From Apiotrichum sp. Y4204 (Eukaryota > Basidiomycota > Tremellomycetes > Trichosporonales > Trichosporonaceae), in contig JAMYHL010000049.1 in the NCBI GenBank assembly GCA_025531455.1, forward strand, positions 124,001 to 188,000: a stretch of DNA of 64,000 nt, read 5' to 3'. Under the pieces are notes generated by a model, which had not been told where the DNA came from, did no database searches, and was given only the letters and a program-made list of their open reading frames with translations. The position numbers and the translations under genes were made by a program. This document shows, piece by piece, positions 34,644 through 47,068 of the stretch. The first letter of the stretch is position 1. Each line of letters starts with the position of its first letter.

Positions 34644-36243
34644 TCACACCACTTCCACATCAACAATGTCCATGTCCTCCACGTCCAGGCTCTCCAGTGT
34701 GTCAGTGTCCTGAGCGCGTTCACCGTCAAACGAGATTCTGAGTTTCGAAGCATCCAAACTGAACTTGGACGCATACCACCGAAGAATGGCGGACATGGTT
34801 GTGGATATGCTCGAGCTGAGTAGCGCTTCTCCAGCAGTGCCGCGAAGTTTGACCTTGATCTTGTCAGATACCGCAGCTTCCGGTTCTGGCGAGTCCGAAA
34901 TAGGTGACGACGGGATACTCGGTCGAGACTCGCTATCAAGTAAACGAGCGAGCTGTTCCTCCTTCTTCCTCGCAATCTCCAGCCACACAGGCTTCTCATA
35001 TCCAACTGAGATGTCAGCCCACAGAGCTAATGTCAGACGTACAGAGCTCGGCTGTATCGAAAAGGTCAAGATCCCTCGGTGTCTGGGATAACACAAAAAC
35101 CCGGCGACCACCACTGCGAGCAAAAACGAGGTTCTCGGAATCCTTGCCCAAGGTATGAGCAATCGTGTCGGCTAGGAGTTGCAATGACTCATCCTGGACC
35201 CGTCAGCTCAACGCATTAGTGAGACACTTACGGGACCGATATGGACAACTCGCGGCTTTTCATACTCAGACAAGGCCCTCTCACTGCCGGTCGTCCTGCG
35301 CTCGTCACTGGCGACCATTTTGACGTAGATGCGCCACTTGGGTCCGGAATCTGAGCGAGGCGGTCCGATCTCCAGCTGCCCTCGGGCCTCAGCCTCCTCC
35401 TTGGCTCTCCGCATAGCGTCCTCGTCACTGTCTCTGAAGAAGGCTCTGGGCTATTAGCACACTGACGGGGGAGAAGGCGGATCTGAGGGTGTCGTTGATG
35501 GCGCATGTGCCGGTCAACCCCCGCCCACCCTGGGACCCCAAAAGCACCATGGCTTGCAATGCCGACACTCACTCAACGCGTTCGAGAATAAGAGCCTTCG
35601 TCTCAGGTGGAAGCTCCGGCGGTGGGGTGAGGCTCGGTGATCTATCCTTTGGCGGGGGCGAGACCGCTTTACCCTTCCCCTTCACTGTTTTGGACGAGAC
35701 GGGATCATCATCGTCGTCGGATATTTCACTGCACTGTCAGTGGAAAACGTCAAGGAAGGGCTTTCACGAAGAAGACACGCACATTACGGTCTGCTTGGTA
35801 CGTTCAGTTCTACTTTTCCGAGTTTTGCGCGTATCTATGCGTGTCCAGTCGGGAAGTTCCCTGGTCGACGAGCGCTTGCGCTTCTTGGGCAGCTCAACTT
35901 CGGTGTCAATGAACTCGGGGGGAACAATCTCAAAAGAGTCGTCCTCCACCTTGTCAACCTGCACCGGAGCGGGGCGCGGCGCGGGAACGGGCGCTGCAAA
36001 TGATCAGCTCATCATCACATGGGTGTGCGTCCGCGACATGTTGTAGTTACCTTGAGATGATACAGGTTTAAACGTCTTGCGGCGGTCAAAGAAGTCGTCA
36101 TCGCTGTCATCGTCGATGATGACGATGGGCGGCTGGTCGTCGTCGCTGCCGCTACCCGAGTCGAGATCGCTACTCAGCTCGTCCGAGTTTATCATGCCAT
36201 CTCGCTTGCCGTTCTGAGAGACAGGCCCCTCAGCGACGCTCAT
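34644..36243 (-). CDS. Rad60/Esc2/NIP45-type SUMO-like-domain protein
   Basis: Six exons. The acidic start 'SDDDQPPIVIIDDDSDDDFF' contains SUMO-interaction-like hydrophobic/acidic patches ('IVIIDDD'). A basic 'KKRKRSSTREL' follows, then a low-complexity linker and two ubiquitin-like modules. The first has 'DESLQLLADTIAHTLGKDSE' and 'FVLSQTPRDLDLFDTAEL'. The second, at the C-terminus, has 'IKVKLRGTAGEALLSSSIST', 'LRISFDGERAQDTDTLESLD' and ends 'MDIVDVEVV', the usual SLD2 finish. Family knowledge: fission yeast Rad60, budding yeast Esc2 and animal NIP45 bind Ubc9 or SUMO and protect stalled replication forks. It is divergent from the DUF836 gene across a 461-bp spacer. Confidence 0.85.
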
Positions 36244-36704
36244 GGTGAAGACGATGTGGCTGTGGTGAATAGAGAGAAGAGGCGTTTGAGAGTGCGTGCC
36301 GAGGTGTTGGTGGTAAGAGTGAGAGAGGAAGAGAAGAAGAAGAATGGAGATACAGGTAAAAATGGCGCTGTTTGGTTCGGTCGCCGTTGTTGTGATATTA
36401 TCAGGACAGGGGGTTTTGGTAGGGGCAGACGATCGCTGATGAAGGACAAGGGCCGGCGGAACCTATTTTGGCTGATGGGACGGATCTCCGGATATCGAGA
36501 CATGTGGACTGTGAATTCTGTCATCAGTCAACCATCCCGTCCATCGCGATCCATCGACGATCCTCCCGGCCATCCCCGCAGTACCGCCGCAGTCATCGTC
36601 CCTCGATCCCAAGATCTCCACAATCAACGATCCTCGTCTCGTTTTCTCTCATCCATAACCAACTGTGGAGCGTCGCGCGCACCCACAAATATCTCATCTC
36701 TACC
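36244..36704. promoter_or_regulatory. divergent promoter, 461 bp
   Basis: Between the RAD60-like and DUF836 starts. No TATA or known binding site stands out. Confidence 0.4.
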
Positions 36705-37207
36705 ATGCCACCACGACCACGTCTTCCCCGCCTCACGCTCTTCACCGGGGGCAAGGAGTGCGGTCTCTGCGAGGTTCGTGGCGTGACGCGACCTGAGTGT
36801 GTTTCTCACACCTCCTTTTCTCACCAAGATCTTCACATGCGCCCGGATACTAACTCCATCTTGCAGGTCGCTAAAACTGACCTTGCCACCATTCGCATGA
36901 CGCATCCCTTCGCTATCAAGATCTGGAACATCCGCGACCCGCCCGCGGACGCGGACGAGGGCGAGGTGGCCAAGTGGCGGCGGCTGTACCAGTATGAGAT
37001 TGTGGGTTTCTGGGGGCGGGAGTTGACTACAACTTGAAGACCCCGGGCTTACTGTTGGTCTTCTTGGTGCCTGACTGACCCCAGCCGGTGCTCCATCTTG
37101 AGGGGGAGCGGATCCAGAAGAACCGGATCAACGCGGACGAGCTGCGTGCTGCGCTCGAAAAATGGAATGCTGCCAACCAGGGGGAGGAGGCTTCAGGGAG
37201 TAGCTGA
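36705..37207 (+). CDS. glutaredoxin-like DUF836 protein
   Basis: Three exons: 36705-36772, 36866-37001 and 37085-37207. The first intron carries a textbook ACTAAC branch site; the second starts with the weaker GTGGGT. The joined product of about 108 aa reads 'RLTLFTGGKECGLCEVAKTD', 'HPFAIKIWNIRDPP', 'RRLYQYEIPVLHLEGERIQ' and 'NADELRAALEKWN', the thioredoxin-fold glutaredoxin-like family (yeast YDR286C). The CxxC redox motif CGLC and the cis-proline in 'YEIPVLHL' are both intact. Such proteins are thought to act in thiol redox reactions, probably in mitochondria; the partner is unknown. The first intron keeps the frame, so retention would still give a longer protein. Confidence 0.9.
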
Positions 37208-37388
37208 GGCACCCGAGAGCGATAAACGAAACCAGAGATGAGAGATGAACGCTAGACCTATAGACGCTCCCGACGAGCACAAACTCAGCATGTCATACAA
37301 TACAGATTTTGCATAAAGTCCGTGAACGCGTACGATACAATTACAACGATTGCAATATAAGTTCTATCCTTCAGATTGAGAGTCATTA

Positions 37389-39486
37389 CTATCCCACTTT
37401 TGATGCGAAGATCCATGAGTCGACTGAGAGATCAGCAAGAACCGACAAAAATGGACTCACCCTCCGATGCAGAGTTTCCCGTCCGTCCCTTGTTGACGCT
37501 CACGCTCGCCGCCAGCTCGTAACCTATGCCCTCCATCACGGCCAGCAGCTCGAGGACAAGCAGGCGCGACAGGCAAGTCATGTGGGTCTCCACCCCACGA
37601 CGCGCCAGCCAGCGTCGCCTCGATGCAGCCTCTCGACTTTTCGCTGCAGTCCTGCAGCCCGCGCGGCCATTTCTGGGGGAGTCAGCGACTGAGTGGGGTG
37701 AGTTGTCTCCCCAGTAGCACTTACCCTCACTACTTCGATGAACTTGGCCCGCACGGCAGGTGGCGGATCAATGATAAGTATGCGGTCCTCTTCAGCAAAC
37801 GCGATGGAGAAGAAGTCGCGCTTGCGGGGAACACCCTCACGGAACACAAGCGTGTCCTTCTCCGAGTCCCGCCCACTCAAGTCCGCAGCAGTCATGAGCT
37901 GCCAGCCAGCAATAGAGAGAATCGCCACAATGCGCTTGACGATCCGACGAGCGCGCAGACCTTCTTCCGGCTCATGCCCTGCGAGTCAGTCCTGCTTCTT
38001 GACAGTCACCCCGCTGAGCCGCAAACTTCGGAACAGCTGAGAGCCACTCACATGGATTTCCATCTATCGTCCACTCGACAACACCGGGCATGACGTCCGA
38101 GAAGTTGCGGATACCCGCGCGGACGAGCTCTTCTGAGATGAGGCGGCGCAGTACAGACGGCAGACCCATTCCGCACAGGCGGTTCGCCCCGGACAACGTG
38201 ATGGCTGCAAAGCGTGGTGGACGAGTTGCTGGGGGAGAACTCGGGTTAACAGGATTGGAGGTGTCGATCGACAGGGAAGGTGCCGGAGACATTGGTGACA
38301 CCGGACGCGGAGGGGGATGAGCCGAGCCTGGGGCGGTGCGCTGCTTAGGTATTGGGATGCTGACGGGGTGCGGTGCAGCTGCGCCGGGGGGAAGAGGCGC
38401 GGGACCGGTGTTTGCCAGAGACCCACGGCTTGGTATGGATTGGCGCGGCGACGCTGGAGGAGCCGGCGAGGACGTGCTGGAAACCGAGGAAGGAGTGGGG
38501 AGCGGAATCGGAGGCGACGACAATGGGGAGGTGGCGAACTGCTGGACCGAGACGGTCGAGTGCGAGCTCTCACGGTGGGCACGACGCGGATATGAGCTCG
38601 TTGAATAGGTAGTGGAGTAGGATGATATGGACGTCCGTGATCCGGTGTTGGCAGGATTCGGTGCTCCTGGCACTGTCGGGCCAGAGGTCGTACCCATTCC
38701 TAGCCCGTGTGGACCAGAACCAAATTGTAGCTCTCGCGGACTACGCGAGAAGAGCGTCGTGTACTCCCAGTTGGAGTACCCTGACGGGGGGGATTCCTCC
38801 TGCACTGGCAACGGCTTGGGATACGTGTGGCGGGGTTGGGGTTTGGGCACCACGGAAGGGAGGGAGTGAGGGACGACCGGGGCTGACGGCGAGCGAGCCG
38901 TCCTCACGCTGGGGCTCTGGGGAGGAGCCTGTGTCGACGGTGGGCGGAAGCGGCGGTCTCTTGTATCATATGAGGAGGGATACGGGTCACCGTACGCGTC
39001 TGGAATACATGATGTCCGGCGACCTGTCATATCAGAGGCGGGGGAAGACGACAGAGGTGCGGGGGAGAATGAGTGGGGTGGCGCAAAGTCCGGCGTCATC
39101 GACTGAGCCGAGAACGACCGCATCATCGGGGCCGGGGACGGCGGCGCCATGGTGCCGGAGGTCGCGATGCGGAGGTTTGATGTACTTGAACTCGCGGCGT
39201 TGGTCAAGCTGCTCATGCTCGCCATGCTTCTCATGCTTCCCACGCTGGCACGGTCTCCCCGCCCACTCCGCTCTCCCAGGCTGTCGGGCGACGCCGTGCG
39301 CACGGTGTCACTGTCCCCTTTTATATGCAGCTCGCGGAGGGCGGCGCGCAACTCGCCGTCATCGGCGTGCACGACCCACTCGTCGTACTCGACCGGCGGC
39401 GGCTGTGTCTGCATCTCGGGCACGGTGGTGGGCATCCGCATGGCCTCGCGGTATGACGGCGGATCATTCCGGTTGTTGAAGGCCAT
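37389..39486 (-). CDS. PPxY tandem-domain family, copy A (apparent frameshift)
   Basis: Exons 38052-39486, 37725-37978, 37461-37672 and 37389-37423. It starts 'MAFNNRNDPPSYREAM' with a PPSY motif, then about 380 residues of Ser/Pro-rich disorder. Domain 1 follows: 'RFAAITLSGANRL', 'VVEWTIDGNPW', 'RIVKRIVAILSIAGWQL' and 'KDTLVFREG'. The linker contains 'RDFFSIAFAEEDRILIIDPP'. Domain 2 has 'KWPRGLQ', 'IEATLAGASW', 'SRLLVLELLAVMEGIGYELA' and 'VDSWIF'. The first intron splits the Trp codon of 'NPW'. Oddity: the conserved blocks of domain 2 lie in two frames, offset by one base near the CCCC run at 37593-37596, so the copy is frameshifted or carries a sequencing error. Same family as the genes at 41.6 and 49.5 kb. 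Function unknown. Confidence 0.75.
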
Positions 39487-41621
39487 GGCGCCAGTGTCGC
39501 TGGGCGGTATGGTAATGTTGTAGCAGGGTGACTTACTCGCCAATTGTGGCTGTTTGGTGTCTTGTAGTGATCAAGAAAGAAGAAAGCACCATCAACGACA
39601 AAGTGTCGGCGACATGGGTGTTGTGTGGAGCACGGCGACCAGCGGACTTTGTATGTACTCTTTGTGTGTGTTTTGTGTCCCACGGCCTCCGTCCCCGTCG
39701 CGATGAGTCGGGTCGGGCCCGAGAAGGATCAGCGGTGTGTGACTCGGAAGGTTCCTGGCGGGCGTTTGGGGGGCGACGGGCAACAAGAGTACGAGATAAA
39801 AGAGGCACGGAATCCGAGCCCACTGGCGCGCAGCACAGAGCGCAGAGTGATGTCGTGTGGCCACTGCTCAACTTGCCCAGATTGCATTAAACGTAGTTCA
39901 CACGCGACAAACCAACTCTCCCGCAAGCTCAGCAAATATTGCAACCACAAATGTAGCGATGGCTCGGCGGCGAGAGCGGTCCACAGACAGCCGTCTCGCC
40001 GGCCTTTGCTGGCGGGGATTTGTTCCTCGGCAAACGCGAGCAATCCAAGGATAGCCTACAATCCTATGCTCATGTCGGAAGGTTTGCCGTCACTACCACA
40101 ACGACATGCCAAAGCTTATAGCCGCAGCTGGCCAGCTGGGGCATCCCTGGCATCAGCCAGCTGCAGCCAGGGTCCTCTAGCTGCTTTCCATTATTACTCC
40201 ATTTGCTCTCGTCATCTCTTGGCCATCGTGCCGGCAACTGCGCCGCAACTCGGAATAGGCGCGACATTGTAGATCAGCTGGCCGTGGCGACTGCCGCTGC
40301 ATGGATCATGGAGCTGAGGGCGCGAATTGCTGTTTGGTTCCGCATCGGCAGCTGACTTGCCAAGACTGGCCTGGACCCACTGGCCATTGATCGTCATGGA
40401 TGTGCCGAGCTGAAGTCTGAGATCTTGAGTTAGATGCCGGACTAGCCAGCTAAGCCATCGGCTGTCTACCGTCTGCCGTCTGCCGTTCTGCCAGCCGCGG
40501 ATAACTCGCTGAGAGTAATGGTAAACTGCGCAGGAAAAGTGTCTTAGAGTGTTTTCCTGATCCCCGACATTGTCTCCGGTGTTCCCATGTTCCCATTGTT
40601 CGATTTGAGTGTGCTGGATGGTCTGATGCATGTCCATCTCGTGTGGTTCAAAACGGTGCCGCGGTGCCGTAACCTCGCCACAGCTGCAACGCAAAGTCGA
40701 TGGGCGGTGTGCCTTGCACACCTTGTTCAAGTGCCTGCCCCTCCTCGCCGCGCCGTCCTCTCCCTGCGACCCCGGGAGCCCATCCGCTCCGTCTACCCGT
40801 TACTCCGTACCTTTCTACTCACCGCGAGCTAATGCGCCGCGCGACGCTGGCGGCGACTATCTGCCTCTCCGACCCTCCGCCTCTCCGCGCCGCTGACCTC
40901 TCTGATCTCTGGCACGCGTTCACACGTGCCAACGCCGCGCACCCGCACCGACCCACAAAGTATAAAGTGCAGAGTTAGGCGTCTTGGGATTCGGCCACTT
41001 CTCGATTAGATTTTGCGCGCCACCTCACCTGTTAGTTGCGTTAGACAGTTGCGACGAGCGACTATCTAGACGATCAGACGACAGTCAGGCGATCAGGAAC
41101 GTCTGCACGCGTGCTTGTCTGGTATTGGCGATGGTACTACTACTCCGTACTAGCTTCACACATCCCAGGTAATCCTCCGCTGACTTGTCGTTAGCCGTAC
41201 GGTGGCGAGCGGTCGTCAGTCGTGTGTCAACATCCAGTGAAGCACATTTTGGTTTTTGGTCGTTACGTCATTTGGGGTGACGGTCATCTCATTTAAGATT
41301 TATATCTTCTGTTATACAGATCACATCCACACAAAGCACTTTGAGCCTATGATACAGCAGAGGCAAAAAAAACGCCGATGTGGGAAGCTTGGAGAGGGGA
41401 GGGTTGAGGTGTGGGCATGCGGTGGGCTGATGAACGGGACGTCGGATGACGGTGAAGTATTGATCACTTAGGGAGACAGGAGGACGACAAGTAACCCGCT
41501 CCCTCGTCGCGTTCACACAGCTCAATCACGTAGGTCATCGTGAGCGTAAAAGGACATGGCCAAAGTGACCCGAGTCATGAGGAGAATACTCTAAGTGTCC
41601 TGCGGTGGACATACAATAGCC
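39487..41621. other. intergenic, 2135 bp
   Basis: Between copies A and B of the tandem-domain family. Open frames reach 172 codons (40212-40730, minus) without recognisable motifs. A GTATAAAG lies near 40960 but leads to no gene. Confidence 0.5.
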
Positions 41622-42969
41622 CTACAAGGAACGAACGGAAGGTGTGGAGCCCGGACTGGCAGACAAGGTTGGAGATCCCGGACTTGCAATGGACGATTCG
41701 GGCGATGGGCGATTGCCGAAGAACCAGGTATCGACTAATGTATCAGTATTGCGTGCCTCTTGTCTTATCTCCCACTCACCTGATGCTGGTTGGGTAGCTC
41801 GGCCCCATCCCTGGTAAACAATATCCAGACAGGCGAGCTTGTCATAGCCCAACTCATCGAAAACAGCGAGAACGTCGCACAGTAGCTCTCGGATGGCCAA
41901 CGTGTCCATATCGCTCGAGCCAGGCCAAAGCTGACCACGAAGGTGAACCTTCAGGTAACCTTGGCCTTGCTCCATGCCAACCACACCACCACGGAATGAC
42001 TGCAAGATCAGTATGCTTGTGATAACGTTGTAGAATTGCACAATTCGAGACATTCGCAATCTGTCACTCACTGTTACGATGTTGACGAAAAGGCTCTGCA
42101 CGATGGGTGGCGCATCAACCAGTATCACAGTACCCGGTTGGCGGAATGTGAGGGCAAAGATCGTCTGCTGCAACTTGATTCCTTGTTTCACGAATACTGT
42201 ATCTCGACCACAAGTGACGTCGCTGGCCGATGTAACGTGGTATCCGGTCGATGCCAGGCCGCCAAAGACGTTTCCCAAAAGGCGGACCGGTGTTACGCCG
42301 TCGTCGCCACACCCTGTGTCAAATATCAGCATTCCGAGGCGGAGTTGTGTTGACAGTTGGTAGCCTAAAAAGGACTGGTCTTGTCCACCAAAGCGCCAAA
42401 GCACCAAATTGGAACTTCCACATGACACATGATCCAAGATTGTCCGGCAATAACTCACAAGGACGGCCTTTCAACTTCCATTCGAAAACACGCTGGTAAG
42501 GCGCTGTGCGGGCTTGAACAGTCCACTTTGCGGCAACGATGGTATCGACCACATCAATAATGTTGGCAATGTCCTCGGTGGGAAAGCCCACGAGCCGCAG
42601 CCTGTCGGTACCAGATATGGCGACACAGGCATAACGTGCGGGTCGGTTGGACCGAGGTGCGATACCCAGTGAGGAAAAGTAAGACGGCGGCTCCGCGTAG
42701 CATGGCGGAGGCTCAGCCCCTTCGAGGTCTTCCATGCTAATCCGCCTCGAGCTCGATGACTGAGAGGTTGGTTGAGATGGGGGTGAACAGGGGAGGTGGG
42801 AAAGGGGGTTGATGAGAGTTGGGAGAGTCTGGCGTGGCTGATCATCAGACTGCACGCTGGCTCGGTTCTCCGTGACGGAGCCCGAGTCGATTACATGTTG
42901 TAGCGCAGCTGCTAGAGGTTGTGGCTGGAACTGCGGATGGGAAGATACAGCGATCATCTTGAAGGTCAT
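41622..42969 (-). CDS. PPxY tandem-domain family, copy B
   Basis: Exons 42459-42969, 42072-42313, 41780-41999 and 41622-41734. The start is taken at ATG 42969, but ATG 42735 ('MEDLEGAEPPPCYAEPPSY') would place the PPxY motifs at the N-terminus as in the sister copies. Domain 1: 'RYACVAISGTDRLRLVGFP', 'VFEWKLKGRPW', 'RLLGNVFGGLASTGYHV', 'GRDTVFVKQG'. Linker: 'TIFALTFRQPGTVILVDAPP'. Domain 2: 'YLKVHLRGQLW', 'RELLCDVLAVFDELGYDKLA' and 'VDTWFFGNRP'. The intron inside the Trp codon (phase 1), the linker/domain-2 intron (phase 0) and the intron before 'VDTW' (phase 1) match copy A. The last intron (45 nt) keeps the frame if retained. The C-terminus is Ser/Pro-rich. Function unknown; no catalytic motif is visible. 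Confidence 0.78.
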
Positions 42970-45900
42970 GGACGAAGAGTACAGTGGGGACTGGAGTAAC
43001 AATCGAGATAGGTGGGGTAACGATCTGATCGTACATTGAAGGGTTCTGTTCAAGTAAGATGGCGATGGGGGAAGCACATATACTGGCGGCGGAGGACTGG
43101 GTAATGGCGGCCCGAGGACAGTGTCTTAGACGAGGACAACGTGCACGGACGTGAGGTTTGGAAGGGACGTGAGGGTGGGCCGTTGTGTGTGGGCGCAAGG
43201 GAGGAAAATCTCAGAACGACACTCAGTACGAGGGTCGGCTTCACGATGTCCAGCGTTTGCAGGAAAGTGGCTTCGTCTCGGAGTGAACCACGCACGGTGC
43301 ACAATGTGCGGGCGGAGAGAGGGCTTATGAGGGGTAACGGTTGAGCACAGCTGCAACGATGGCGGCCACAAGTGGGGTTGCGGTCGAGTGGGGGTAAGAG
43401 TGGGGGGCGAGAGTTGGATGTTGGCGCAGTACAATAGCTTGCGTCACAATCACAAACAGTGACAAGGAGGAGAAAAGACTCGAAAAGAGTGTGATGAAGA
43501 GATAGCCAGAGAGGAGCGCGGTCGCTCTGCACGCGCTCCAGAGCTCTTGATCATGGTGGTGAGGTGGAACAACATGGGCGTGAGGCGGTGAGAACCGCCG
43601 GAGGCGAGGAATAACGTGTGGGGAGGGAGGATGAGGAGAGATGAGAGGTTGGAGAGGCGTATGTGGGCACGGTGCGCGCGCCTGGGGACAGCATGCAAGG
43701 ACTGTATGCACCATGCACACCGTGTACTGTGCATACTTGTGCGGCCAGCGGTAAACGGCTGACACGGTGGTGGGCTTATCCGGAATGCGCGTATGAGCGG
43801 TATGTACACTGTGCGATTGATTGTCTTGGCATCAGTCAACAGATGATTCATGGCGTTGCCTTCGGTTGTGTGGGTGATTCTCTTTTGCTTGGCTCGTCCC
43901 CCGTAGTCCCCGTCCTCTCTCTCTCTACTCTTTCTCTCTCTCTAAATGAATGTCACTCATATGCCCATTGCCGCTACTCATTCCAGTCAGCTATCTCTGC
44001 CCAATCTCTGGGGTTATCTGCGCTATTAAAATGCATCACGAGCTCCGAACCCGTCGCTTGTCACCCACGCACCTTCGGATATTCCATTATGGCATCGCGC
44101 AGTTCAGTGTTGGATTTGGGGCCACAAGCCACAAGGCAGAACGTCGGCAGAACGCGCTGAACATTTACCGCATCACTTCAACGTCGTCTCAGACGCCCAC
44201 CTACGCGCTTGGGCCATCGCCACCCCCACTTTCTGTTTCCTGAGGCTTGCCTCCACATGCAAGAGTCTGTTGCATGTTGTACACCGTTTATTGCGCGTCA
44301 GATTCTCAAACAAGGCAAAAAATGGAACGGCGTTTTGCCAAGAAGGTCCGGAAGGGCTACGCCACGATATCCACGATCTCATCGCGTAACCCTCCCCGCA
44401 GACCCCGCGTGCGGGGCAGGCGGGGCAGGCGGTTTAGCCAACCCTGTCCACCTCTGAATATCAACAACTCGCGTTCTTCCAGAACTCCGTATTCCGCAAG
44501 CTGTTCAGCCGACACGAGCAGTTCTCGCATGCTTGCAGCACTCCTCTCGATGACGCCTGTTTTCCATTCCTTTCTTCTCATCGCTGCGCGACTGTCGCAC
44601 CTCTCGCCAAACTCAGACGCCCACGTTTTTCCAAGAATGTTTCTATCTTGAGAGCATGACATGGTCATGACGCCAGGATCATTCCGATACGGTGTTCAGA
44701 CACCATCCCCCCCTTTTTGCGGTATCTAGGTGCTAACTGTATCAAGGTCCTATCTAAATCTATACGCATGCGCATGCCCCTAACAGGCAGAATATCATAA
44801 GATAATGGATGGGCATGCACGCGACCTATCCACTCCTTGTGGAGCACATGTCCCGTTCTTATCTGGGGTGTTGCCTATCAATATTTAGCTCCTCCGACAA
44901 GACTCCGAGCCGGATAAAAAAGTGCAGGCAGCTGCTCCCGTGCCTGCCAGCATTCCTTCCACACGTCCAGCAATCCAACATTCCGCAGCGCTTTGTCACT
45001 CACCTACACCTCTTCTTGCTTCTCGGGCGCGCGAATGCTTGCCATTCTCACTCACAAATGGCCATGGATGGGCCGCATTGCGGGTTGCACTTCGTCGAAC
45101 GTTGAGCTCCGGTCGCGGAATACCGGCTCGCATGGCGAGAATACCGAGCAAGCCGAGCAAGTCCGGTTATGCGCATTCAGCGGCGATGGCCGCCGTAGTG
45201 AACAGCCGGCTAACCGTGAACCAGCGCTAGGGTAACAGGAGATCGTCAACGGCATGCCGATCGTCTGTGGGGTAGCGCGGCTATGAATTCCCATTAACCC
45301 ATTCAATGGAGGCCGAGGTACCGACAGCATGGACATGTCATCGGTGAACACCTGACAGGCCTGACAGGCTTGACCGGCCGGGCATCTCGGCAGATAAATT
45401 CCTCACTCCTTCATATAATCCTGGAAGCTGGAAGAAGCGCCCTTTCAAAAGTCATCTCTCCATGCTGACCCCCCAGAAAACTCCGTTTGATGGAAAGCGG
45501 CGTGGACACCGATGTTTTTATGAACTGAGAAGTCGGTCATGTCGCTTACCAACACCGAGGACAAGCTGATAAGGAGACGGGACCATTGATCCCTGGGCGA
45601 TAAGTACTGCTAACAACATTGGTCCACAAGCTCTGAATCTGTGTCCAAAGTGCTTCACAGCTATCAATTACCGCCAAACATATCGCACATGAGTTGTGCG
45701 ACGTGCATGCAAGCATAGCAATGCAGAGAAGATATTAACCTCCCACGCTAGCTCTCTTCCCTTCTGATCTCCGAACACCTCGACTCTAGAGGTAGTCACC
45801 CCTCTTGCCACGCAATTGGCGTCCGTGGACCTCAGGTAGATCAGATGCCACCACACAATAGCCACTTAACACATCGCGGCGTCCCCATGGCGTTCGCGGG

Positions 45901-47068
45901 GCTCAAGTGGGGGTGTCAGCCACCATTACCCCACTCACCAGCCCCGCGCTGTCTCCGCAGCCCCCACTCGCGTCCGGTGGAACCCTTCGCCTATAGCCTT
46001 TCCGGAGCTGGTCGTGTGCAGTGGCAAAAGGGGAGGTCTATTGTGTCTATTGTGTCTTGCGTGAATGAAGTGGATGGGTGGGTTTTGCCGAGGTGTACCC
46101 GATCTTGACCATTCAGTTGTGAAACCCATGTCTGAGAAACGCTCAGACTCAGATCTTCAGTTGCTAGATGACGTCTTGGCCTCTTACCTGTCAGTTCATA
46201 TCACTGCCAGTGCCTCATGGTCCGCTCAACTGTTGGAGATCAACCCCACCGGTCCACCGGTGATTGTTTGGAGGGGGGGTTTCCCCGCCAAAGCCGGCCG
46301 CACTGTCCAGGGATCAGGAAATCTCATACAACGCGCACTTCATGGTCGCATATTAAACTGCAGTACTGGGGGAGCGCGATCCAAGAGTGTGTCAGAGACG
46401 CCCGAAAGACTTGTCAAAAGTATCGAATTGGGTGCAGGTCGCAGAAACCCCGGGCCACTGCGAAGCACGCGATGATTGTACTTTGTATCTCTAGAGCAGC
46501 CATAAGATAGATGTTACTGTATCCGTGGATGCCAAGTGGTGGGTACTTTCTCAAGTCCGCAGAGACCCAGCCTTTATTGAATCCACAATTCCACTCAGCA
46601 GAGTACAGATAGCGCACAGTTGCGGGTCAGCAATCGAGATACCGTCGACACCATATGAACGGGTTAGATCACGGTTACGGATGTACGGATGTAACTCAAG
46701 ACGCTTTGGTGGCAAGTGTGTGCTCACGCGCGACCTTACGTACCGAGGCGTACCTAAGCTTTCTGACTCCAACCCACGCTGAGCGCGCGTGCTGTAAGAG
46801 ATCAGAGCGACGCGTATTTATTCGATCCCTCCTTTGCCAGTGACGCGCTCAGGCCACTGTTGCGTGTTGTTCTGTCTGTCCCCGGTGTCGCGTTTGGTGC
46901 TGTCTCGAATCCGTCACTCATCACCAGCACTCTCGCTCAGTTCATCAGTCGACCTTTCAACAATCTGCCTCCTCTTGCCTTGAACGACTCTCAGCACTCT
47001 CCTGCCTCGTTTTCACTACCGCCCCGTCCCCTTGGCCGCCCGTACAAGGAGCGCGCACATCGTCCACA
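42970..47068. other. gene-poor region, 4.1 kb
   Basis: Between copy B and ARP1. It contains a CT-rich tract at about 43911-43943, a 103-codon minus-strand frame at 44357-44668 and a 136-codon plus-strand frame at 46065-46475. Neither shows a known motif. No transposon or RNA gene recognised. Confidence 0.5.
43911..43943. repeat. imperfect (CT)n tract
   Basis: Near-continuous CT dinucleotides with a few interruptions. Confidence 0.6.

Noticed and set aside
40212..40730. 172-codon minus-strand frame between copies A and B
   Set aside because: No motif, no splice partners, ordinary intergenic composition.
46065..46475. 136-codon plus-strand frame before ARP1
   Set aside because: Part ('MSEKRSDSDLQLLDDVLASY') looks plausible but no conserved pattern or intron partners could be found.
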